A DNA stretch of 64,000 nt from Emydura subglobosa (lineage: Eukaryota > Chordata > Testudines > Chelidae), in the NCBI GenBank assembly GCA_007922225.1, contig ML679962.1, positions 39,533,039 to 39,597,038 on the forward strand. The letters are read 5' to 3'. Both the position numbers and the translations under genes were made by a program. Below, piece after piece: positions 55,668 through 64,000 of this stretch. Under the pieces are notes generated by a model. It had not been told where the DNA came from. It saw only the letters and a program-made list of their open reading frames with translations, and did no database searches. The first letter of the stretch is position 1; the number at the start of each line of letters is the position of its first letter.

Positions 55668-58423
55668 GTGAGTCTGTCCAGCGGGCCGCAGGAGCTGTGC
55701 ACTCTCTGGGTGGGTGGGGGGTCCCAGGATTATTCTGCACCTTCTCTGGTTGGTCTCACCTGGATGTTGTGTTTGAAGCATGTGGTTGTGGAAGCTGCAG
55801 CATGCTGTCTGTTTGTGGAAAGCTTTCTCTGGCCACTCAGCTGCCCTCTGCCCTCCTCTCTGTCTCGTCTGCGCTCTCCGCTCCGCTCCGCCCCACCACA
55901 CATCCCTGACCCTCTCCCCCTCCATGGCAGTGTCACGGGTTCCTCTTTCCGGTTGCCAAAACTGACAGGGCCTCTCTGAACACAGATCCACAGTGACGAG
56001 CTGCTCCAAGTGCCAGGTTCTGTCTCCAGTTTGATCTGGGTTTGTCTCCCCTCGCCCGCCCCTCCTCAGGTTCCTGCGCTAGTTCTGGGGCGTGGGTCGC
56101 TGCTGCTGGCTGGGAGGAACACTCTCTCTGGCTGGGATGGGGCACCAGCCAGTCTTGCCCAGGGCGGGACCCAGGAGAGCTGTGCGGGGGTCAGCATGCA
56201 CGTCACGGTGCAGCCAGCATATGTGCTTCACCGGGGCCAGCCGGAGGCTGGGTGCATGGAGCAGGCTGGGCCCAGCCCTTGTGGTGAGGCTGAGCGACTC
56301 AGGTGCCTCTTCTCTCTAATCTTTGCCTTTCGCAGGGGAGCCCATCTGGACGGTAAGTAGCGGTGCCGCGAGGTTCCTCAGGCCTGTGGCAGCCTCACCA
56401 CAATGGGGGTGGGGGATCCCATGGGCTGTGCCAGCTACAAGAAGCTCTTGGTAGCACCAGCGCCTATGATGGAAGAGAACTGGAGGGGGGGGCAGCCTGC
56501 CATGCCCTGAGCAGTTGCGTGGGAAGACAGCTGCTCTGGAGCCCCGGCTGGCAGCTCCGTTTCTCTTCCCTCGGGGGCTCCAGGCTGCAGGGACAGCCCC
56601 ATAACTTCCTTCCATCACTTGGCCCCAGAGTTTTCCTCCCACGGCGATGCTCCCCTCCCCACGCCCCGCAGTCCCAGGAGGGGTGGCGGGAGGATGGGCA
56701 GTGTGGTTGTACTTGCATGCCCACTCCAGCTGGTGGACCCTCTTGTTATTTTGTAGTCTTTTATTCATTTTACAGTAAAACGGATTTCCAAGGAATGCGC
56801 CCGAAAGCCCAACAAGAAAATATGTAGGAAAGGAGGTATGTAGCAAGCCGGACCTGACAGAGAGAGGGAAGAGAGAGAGTGAGAGTGAGGGGCACCTGTC
56901 CGTCTCCAGGCCTGCGGCATACTTCAGCCTTCCTCTGGTGCCATGTGACCGAGGCGGTGGGCCTGCTGTGCAGCTTGCAGTACAGTCTGTCCATCTGTCC
57001 GTGCTCAGAGGAGTCTTCGGGATGCTCCTGCGACATGCTGCTCCCTTTCCAGGGCCAGGCTGGGCTCCCCAGTGGGAGGATCTGGGTTCGAGTTAGGGCA
57101 GGACTCAGGTGTGTTTCCAGGCCTTTCAGAACAGCTGCTTTAGTATGGCTGTGTGTGTCTCTTCTCCCCCGCCCACAGTCCTCCAGCAGGGTCCCAGCAC
57201 CTAAGTCCTGGGAAAGCTGCTGTCAGGGCAGACGTGCTCTCACCTTCTTTAACATTTAAATGCAAAACATCCCATTCCTGGGTCCCATTGCAGCAAAGGC
57301 AGGAGAAAGCCCCTCGATGCTGTGTGGGATCACCTTGTCAAAGGCCCCACTGCAACCGCCACCAGCCCTGGGCATCTCTGTGTGGCTGAGTGTGCACAGC
57401 CCCATTGTGAGCAGCCCTAGTGGGATGTGGGACCTGGGACCGGGTGTGTGAAAGCTCTGCCCTCGTGTGCATTGAATTCCTGTACTCCCTGTAAATCCTG
57501 CTGGCCACGGAATCACTTGTGCCTCACTCCCACCTTGCTCGCTCAGCCAGGCGTGCCACCTCTGCGCTCGCATGCCAACTTGCACACCTCTCCTTCATTC
57601 ATGCTGGCTCCTGAAAGCCTACTCCTGGGTTATCTGGCATACGTGAAACTTGCTCCCTTTCATAAGCAGTTCTTTACTGCCCCTGGGATCCCTGCACATA
57701 TGGCTGCCTCCTGGGAAGCTGTGAAACCTCTCCTGTTCAGAAACCATTCTGTTTCTATCCTACGTTCCACAGCCCCACCTAGGAGTCTCCGTCCCCAAGG
57801 CAGGGGTGAATCAGGATCTGTTCTTTGGAGTCGTGTGCAGTCTCGCCTGATTCATCACAATCCTCTCTGGGAACGGGTTGCCTGAGAAAGCATGAGCCTG
57901 CATCCCAGGGCCAGACCCAGATTTGCAGGGAGGAGTGCAGCTTCTGCAGACAGGCAGGAGGAGATGGGAAGTGTGCTCTGGAATCATACTTGGGTTTCCC
58001 CAGAAAGCAGCTTTCTATGCACACCAGCAGCACGGACCCAACTCCGCCCCAGTGGCCACGGGTACCTCCTCCGTCCCATTGCATGCATCTGTTCAGTGCG
58101 CTGGGGAGCTGAGCTGAGCAGAGCTGAGGGCCCAGAAAAGCTCTGCCCCTCCCTCCTGGAGGGAGCCCTGCTTCCTGTTGCTCTCAGGGTTCCCTTTCTC
58201 CCTCATACAGGAGAGTCGGACAGCCAAGCTCTTCTGAAAGGCCGTGTGTGGGGAGAGGGCCCAGTGTGGATGGACTGCCACGCAGGCCACACGCACGCAG
58301 GCAGCTGGGGTCCAGCCCCGCGGCTCTCAGGCTGCTGTGTGGCCTTGGTGTAGCTGGGCCCTTGGGCTGCTGCAGTTAGAGTGCCTGCCCTGGGAGGGGC
58401 TGTCATGGCCTGGGCGCCCATGT
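55668..58423 (+). other. NLGN3: NLGN3 intron, no other exon found
   Basis: It starts with the GTGAGT donor. I looked for the family's small alternatively spliced insert and for the next exon (IHGGSYMEGTGN) and found neither. The text is otherwise unremarkable. Confidence 0.6.
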
Positions 58424-58466
58424 CCTTCTCTTCTCTTCTCTTCTCTTCTCTTCTCTTCTCTTCTCT
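58424..58466 (+). repeat. (CTTCT)n microsatellite
   Basis: About eight perfect TTCTC/CTTCT pentamers in a row, inside the NLGN3 intron. A polypyrimidine run of this kind is often length-variable. Confidence 0.92.
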
Positions 58467-59104
58467 CTCGGTGCGTTCCTCTTGGGCGGCACGGCTTGGA
58501 GGGGTGACGAGAATTCTCCTTCCTTCCAGAGATTTCCCTGAGTTCCTTTCTTTGGTTTCTTTGCTTTGCTTTCCCCGTCGCTGTCTGGCTACTCACACGC
58601 CATCTCTCTGTGAGTGCCAAGGCTGCCCCGAAAGGGAGTCTCCACACGCTGCCTCCGGAGCGGACTGCTCCCTCTCATGCTGCACCAGCAGCTGGCCCTT
58701 CACGAGCCACTTGAAAGCACTTCCTCCCAGAGTGCTCCTCAGCCTGCCACTGCCTGCCAGGGCTTCACAGGCCCCTGCGTTGGGAGGGGAAGCAGGCACT
58801 TCACTGCTTACTGGGTGCGCAGGGTGTGTGGGTGTGGAGGGTGTTTATGACATGCCATTAATAAATAGCCTTAGGGGAGAGATTCAGCCCCGTGTCCCCT
58901 CTTCTGCCCAGGGCAGGGATTTCTGTGCTGTCCATCACCGGTTCCTGGGCATCTCCCATCTGCTGGGCAGGGACCGAGTGGCTGCCTAGACTCAAGGGTT
59001 TGGCTCTGGTTAGAGGAGGCTCTGCTTCTCCTGTATCTTACGCCTGTAAGAGAGAGTGAAGGTACCAGAGAGCTACGTCAGTGATTATTCCCAGCCAAGT
59101 GCTG

Positions 59105-59475
59105 CTAACGGGAGCATTCAGAGTTCAGGTTAAATGTAAGAGTAATCCAAATGCACAGCTGAGGCACCCAAACATCCTTAACTCTGCCTTGTAGGAAGGC
59201 CGGGCGGTGATAAAAATGAAAAGGATCCATTTCTGAACATGTTTGGATTGCTTTTACATTCAGCCTCGACTCTCAGCTTGCTGGGTCAGTAATGCTTGGG
59301 TCGGGGATCGCTGAACATTCGGGAATGTCTTTACATAAGTGATTGCTATTTCCTATTGCTATTAACTTCTGTAGAATGTGGATTTTTGTCTTCGCATTTC
59401 CTTGTACTTTAAACAAGAACCCCAAGGAGCAGGTTCCCATGGGATATTTCTAATGATCTGAAGATCAGAAGGGTC
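59105..59475. repeat. Old hairpin-bearing dispersed repeat, copy 2
   Basis: Inverted arms at about 59128-59157 (TTAAATGTAAGAGTAATCCA) and 59235-59266 (TGTTTGGATTGCTTTTACAT). Shared with copy 1 at 42.5 kb in order: ATCCAAA.ATG, a CCTTAACTCTGCCTTGTAG-like block (copy 1 CCTTAACACTGCCCTGTAG), TTTTTGTCTTCGCATTTCCT and GATATTTCTAATGATCTGAA. Length differs, but the order is the same over the whole element, so these are two copies of one family. Confidence 0.55.
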
Positions 59476-59519
59476 AACCTCAAATCAGTTTTTATTTGAA
59501 CTTTTATGTAGGTCCCTAT

Positions 59520-59567
59520 TAACCTGTACACTTGGGTCACCTGGGTAACCTGTACACTTGGGTCACC
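59520..59567 (+). repeat. Short tandem duplication, 26-base unit
   Basis: AACCTGTACACTTGGGTCAC followed by CTGGGT is repeated immediately as AACCTGTACACTTGGGTCAC and C. It is nearly two perfect copies, suggesting a recent slip. Confidence 0.85.
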
Positions 59568-62500
59568 AGAGCTCCCTGACCAGCTCCCCGCGCTCCTGGC
59601 CTCCATGTTCCCTGCAGGCATGCCCCTCGCATTCTCCTGTGTGCACACCTCAGCCGCCAGCCCTGGTCGGTAGATGAGGTGTCACCGATACCGTGGGGGT
59701 AACAGGCGTTGCGGGCGACTCCGTCGGCGGGGCTGATGGCTGTCCTTTCAGAATGGTCTCTGCCGTGTTTCCAATGGAGCGAAGCAAGCTCTGCTCGTTC
59801 CCGGCGCAGGGCTTGGCTTCGTTCTCCTTGGCACCAAGGGGAGGTGACCCTTTCGGGAAAGCACTTCTGAAATGAGGCACCTGGGCCTAGCGCTCAGGGA
59901 GAGCCACAGGCGCTGCTGGCAGCGTTTGGAAGGAAGGCAGTCCTTTGGGGTACGGAGCCATTTGCAGTGGCAGGCAGCAGCACGCTGCCCATTCTCCCTG
60001 GCACAGCAGCCTTCCAGCGTAGCCTTCTCTTACGATTCCAGGGAGCTCTGGCCTCCTGGGGAGCTTTCTGCATCCTGCCTAGGTCAGGAAGTTCATTGTA
60101 AGTCCGGCTGGGCCGCAGAGGACACGCTGGCCTTCATTCAGGCTCAATTCCTGCTTTCCATGCAAAACACTGCTGTGCCTTAACCAGGGAGGTGCCCAAA
60201 CCGCTTGCACATGGAGTGGTCAGCCCCCAACACCCTGGTTACTGGGTTACTGCACCTCCGCCCAGTCTCATTTCCCGTGGAAGCCAAACCCCTCGTGCTC
60301 CGCCGGGTTGCCCCGAGGGGATGTGAATAGTTGAGGAGTAAGGCCTAGCTTCTGAACAGATTTTGTGCCAGTAGAACTGTGTCAGTTAGGGCTCAGTTCA
60401 ACCCCTAGTGTGGACCCCGTTTGTCCAGGATCGAGGTGCCTTATACCACTGTCGGTTATTTCCCTTCCAGTGCAGGCTGTCCGTACGTGTGTCAGGCTGT
60501 CCTGCTTTAACTAGCCCAGGATAGCGAAAGCGCTACACCCCTTGTGTGTTGAGAAGCCTCTGGGAGGCCACGTGGGAACAGGAGAGCAGCAGCTGGGGCA
60601 GTGGGGGTGACTTCCCAGCATGACTCCGGGGATTGCAGCGGTTTTGTTCTGGAATGACTCTGGCCTGCAAAGTAGTGGGTGTTTCGCCAACAGCCCCTGA
60701 CCAAACCGTGGTGGAATAACTCGGTGGGCAGAGCGAAGAGGCCAGGGGGCTCTGAGTAGAGGCGCTCACTGGATTTGATACCAATTAGGTCTGTTTGTGA
60801 TTGCTCCCTTGTGGTGCCTGCTTACATCTCTGCCCCCAGCAGGAGGGATGAGAGCTGCTTTGAGGACTGTTGACTCCTCCCTCTCCTTGGGAGGCACAGC
60901 ATCCTGTGGGGTTAGCTATTTCTGTAGCCCCAGAGATCGGTTTGAGTCTTTACTAACACAAAAGATGCGCCTGCTAGTCGGAGTGAGGCATGGTGAAAGC
61001 ACATGTGGGAGCCAGACGTCCCTGAGGTGAGGCGAGAGTTCTGCCTTTAAAACATGAGCTGCCCCACCGCTAGCGGCCCAGGCCCCAAACCCTGGGACGT
61101 TCCAGAGCTCTAGTCAGACTTCGGGCTGTTCTGAGTGGCTCGCTGCTGCACGCAGGCACCTCCCTTTCTTTGCATGCTGCAGATCTAGGCATTACACTGA
61201 AGATGCTCCTGGGGGTTCCTTGCCTTCTGGAGACTTGCTGTAAGTGTCCCAGGGCTGGTCCGGCATGGGGCGCCAGCTGCGGTGCTGACAGGTGGACTAG
61301 TGTCCTGGAGGATGGCTGGCCTGTTGCTGCCCAGGCCATTGGCCTGTTGCTTGTGTTTGTGATGGTTTTTTTAAGTTGTGGCTGGTGAATGCTGGCGTGA
61401 GCTGTGCCAGTGTCCCAGGCAGCTGGCACATAGCAAGGGGTAGGGCGTGAGTGTCCACCTTGCTGGGAACTGGAGTGTCTCTTCCCCGTGGCTCTGGTTT
61501 CCAGGGCTACAGGGCAGTGACTGGACAGAAAAGGCCTGTTCCTGAGCTGGGCCAGCACTCCCAGGCCTTGTCCATCCCTCCCCCAGCTGGGCAGAGGAAG
61601 GGTTCATCTGTTGTTGTGCTCAGCCTGGCTCTTTTCATACCCCCCAGCCCACTTTCCCTTTCTCTTAGCAGCCCCTAATCTGGGTCCACTGGGAACCTGC
61701 CACAACGTGCAGCTGGCTCGGCGGGTGGGGCACCCCGCTCTGGGACTGCCTTGCTTTGAAGAAGAATGGGCGTGGTTGGGACACGGGGGCTCAGAGCGCG
61801 GGGCTGCTCTTGCTGGGGGTGTTGCTAACCCCTGAAGCTGCCTCCCTCCCGTGGCTAAGGGCTTGTCTACAGCAGACTTGCTTCGGTTTAGTTCATCCAG
61901 TGCAAACTCCTTTGTGGACACTCATATTTTGGTGCAAGTGGTTTATTTTGGTTAATCTTACACCTGTTTCTAACACACTTAAGCTAAAAGGAAATGAGCA
62001 TCCCCACGGCGTTTGGCGCTGGTTAGCGCTACGGCAGTGCAGCTCCGGGGTTCGTGATGGCGGCAGAGGAAACGGGCTCCTGGTGGGGGAAGAAGGGAGG
62101 AACCAAGTGTGCTTTCATTTTGTCAGCTGCATGTCTGTGGACACAAATAAACATGAGCTGGGACCAGCTCTGGCCCTGAGGACTGGTTTGATGGGCCTGT
62201 TGGGGCTTCTGTGGTCAGGTTAAAGGATCTGGGATCTGAAGTGGGCTGGCGTATTTAGACGCACATAAACTGGTAACTGGCAAAACCTATTGGGCGATCC
62301 CCAGTTCTGGGAAGCAGGGCAGGATTGCTCCCTTCAGCCAGGTTCTGGCCACCACGCCCCCGTGAAGCTATTTCCACAATCAAATGCCCCTCACTATTGC
62401 AGGATGTTTCCTGATCTCACCTCAAATTTCCTTGGCTGAACTTAATCTTGCTGTTCTTAGTTGTAACCCCTGAGGGCCCCGCGCAGTCCCTGCACCCTTC

Positions 62501-62678
62501 ACACTTGTCGCTCCTTGTCATCCACCCTTTCTCTTCGTCCAGCCAAGTCCGACATACCTGATTCCTGTAACTGGTAGCCACGCTGCTCTCGCTAGGTCTT
62601 CCATTGGTTCTCTGGGAATTCAGAGAAGAAGCTAAATTTGTCAGCGGCTTCTGGTGATGGGCACTCGGAAATGACCAA
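59568..62678. other. No recognised exon (NLGN3 intron)
   Basis: Only short frames, no neuroligin exon and no nameable repeat. Confidence 0.4.
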
Positions 62679-64000
62679 GGATTCATGGACTGATGGGTTC
62701 CAAGGCCAGAAGGGACCCTTGTGATCATCTAGTCTGACCGCCTGCCTCACACGGCCCGAGAGCTTCTCCAAATAATGGTTTTTACAACATACCCTTTAGA
62801 AACCATCCCATCTGAATTTAAATATTCCCCGTGATGGACACTCCACCCAGCCACTGATCCGTTCCAGTGGTTAATGACCCTCGTTGTTGAAAGTTTACGC
62901 CTTATTTCTAATGCAAATTTGTCTAGCTGAGGGGGAACCGGCCAGGCCCTCGGAGGAGAAGCCGCCCCGCTGCACTGCGTGTAATATCGATAACTCGGAC
63001 CTATCAGAACTTGAGAGCCGTCCAGACCTAGGTCCCGAAGTCTGAGAGGTCCTGGTCATTAGCACTACAGCAGCAGCCGAGGACTCCCGCTGCAGCAGCA
63101 AGCATCCTCCCAACCCAGCCGCTTGCCCCCACGTTGGGCGCAATGAGGGAGCTGCAGGGACCGGAGCCCATCACGCCCCCCACAGTGGGGAAGAGCAGGA
63201 AATGGGCCCACAGACAGTGACGTACCGAAGGGGGGCCTCCTGCGCACCCCGCCCCTGTGTGTTGTGAAGGGCCAGCTCAATGTCTCCCCCCAAAGGCCTG
63301 GGGGGGGGGTGAGGCTGCCCCTTCCGAGCCGGCGCTGGGCTTCGAGGCTGGAGTGAGAGACGTGGGTACTGCGCAGCAGGTAAGTGTGGGGGTGGGCCGT
63401 AGAGCCAAGCCTGCCTTTGTGCCCCCCTCCAGGCCTCACGTCCCTGTCTCCCTGAAAGTACAGACCCCCCCCCTCCCCAGGGCAGCTGGGGAGTGGTGCC
63501 GGGACCCCTCCTGCCCTGCCACAGGGGCGGGGGGAGAGGACGTGAGGCCTGAGGGTGGGGTGCAAATGCAGGCTTGGCCCCCAGCACTGGAGACCCACAG
63601 TACGCCACTGGTCTAGCTTCAACTACCAGCCCTTGGATTCTGTGTGGGACTGTCCATTCTAGACCGACGGGCCCATCATCAAATATTGTTCTCCATGTAG
63701 ATACTTACTGGCCGTTCTCGAGGCGCCCCTTAAACCTTCTCTTTGTTAAGCGACATAGACAGAGCTCCCTGAGTCTATACTGCTACTAAAAGGCGTGTTT
63801 TCTAGCCCTTCGGTCATTCTCACGGCTCTTCTCTGAACCCTCTCTGATTTATCGACATCCTTCTTGGATTGTGAGCACCAGAACTGGACCCAGGATTCCA
63901 GCAGCGCTCACACCAGTGCCAAATACAGAGTAAAATAATCTCAGTCCTACTCCAGATTCCCCTGTTTAGGCATGCAAGGATCCCATTAGCCCTTTTGGCC
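62679..64000 (-). mobile_element. CR1 LINE, antisense, interrupted; runs off the window
   Basis: The left piece 62679-62928 (ATGGGTTCCAAGGCCAGAAG, GATCATCTAGTCTGACCGCC) is the complement of the CR1 3' end. The right piece 63611-64000 (AGCTTCAACTACCAGCCCTT, GTGAGCACCAGAACTGGACC, AATACAGAGTAAAATAATCT) continues the same CR1 without loss. Between them is an insertion (62929-63610). Confidence 0.72.
62929..63610. mobile_element. hAT-like insertion with 8-base duplication
   Basis: The CR1 text is duplicated as GTCTAGCT on both sides (62921-62928 and 63611-63618), the 8-base size made by hAT transposases. The right end reads GTACGCCACTG, whose complement CAGTGGCGTAC is a hAT-type terminus. A near match, CAGTGACGTACC, lies inside at 63215. 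The left edge itself (GAGGGGGAACCGG) is not a good terminus, so the left end may be rearranged or a second element may be nested. GC-rich, no transposase. Confidence 0.6.

Noticed and set aside
56336..56352. Possible 17-base micro-exon between CGCAG and GTAAGT in the NLGN3 intron
   Set aside because: The length is not a multiple of three, while neuroligin inserts here must keep phase 1. The encoded residues do not resemble the known neuroligin insert.
55668..64000. Further NLGN3 exons
   Set aside because: I searched by eye for the insert exon and the next ectodomain exon and found no match. They are probably beyond the right edge.
1..64000. A previously undescribed multi-gene system
   Set aside because: Apart from NLGN3 every long coding relic fits a known retroelement class. 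The unexplained parts are repeats, not gene clusters.

Overview
This is vertebrate nuclear DNA, most likely from a turtle or another non-avian reptile. The reasons are the many CR1 LINEs in several subfamilies, Penelope-like elements with a recurring 3' tail, DIRS-type tyrosine-recombinase retrotransposons, an L2-like and a Tx1-like LINE, hAT-type non-autonomous transposons, a tRNA-related SINE, a MIR relic, one CpG island and one intron-bounded neuronal gene exon. No prokaryotic operon, CRISPR array or phage block is present. The species call is an inference from repeat content, not from a database match.

The one secure protein-coding gene is a neuroligin, best matched to NLGN3. Its first coding exon starts at ATG 55190 and ends at a GTGAGT donor at 55668. 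The exon is probably preceded by about 275 bases of 5'UTR behind an acceptor at 54914. It encodes the signal peptide and the start of the cholinesterase-like ectodomain. No later exon was found before the window ends. A strong CpG island (about 19.6-21.2 kb) lies 34 kb upstream and is the best candidate promoter and non-coding exon 1, which would place most of 20-55 kb inside a large 5' intron.

Layout: 1-4.7 kb, CR1 fragments on both strands plus a Penelope-like tail. 4.7-6.4 kb, nothing recognised. 6.4-14.5 kb, a CR1-like ORF1 relic, a Penelope-like GIY-YIG relic and two adjacent DIRS copies (A and B), with another interspersed element and a CR1 tail inside B. 14.5-19 kb, unique or unrecognised sequence. 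19-21.2 kb, a minisatellite with a 10-N gap, then the CpG island. 21.2-27.5 kb, Penelope-like pieces (one a head-to-head inverted pair), CR1 and a hAT-type element. 30-36 kb, a SINE, a hAT insertion in CR1, and an L2-like LINE split by back-to-back CR1 pieces. 38.4-43.1 kb, two CR1 elements and an old hairpin-bearing repeat. 44.8-50.0 kb, DIRS copy C. 51.6-53.3 kb, a MIR and a Tx1-like LINE. 54.9-55.7 kb, the NLGN3 exon. 55.7-64 kb, NLGN3 intron with a second copy of the hairpin repeat and a CR1 interrupted by a hAT-like insertion with an 8-bp duplication.

All transposon reading frames are broken by stops, frameshifts or deletions, so none looks active. The elements do not work together. They are layers of insertion around a neuroligin promoter and first intron. 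The most informative second-look items are the DIRS deletions and their shared inserts, the inverted Penelope-like tail, the two-copy hairpin repeat, and the overlapping upstream ORF at the NLGN3 start.
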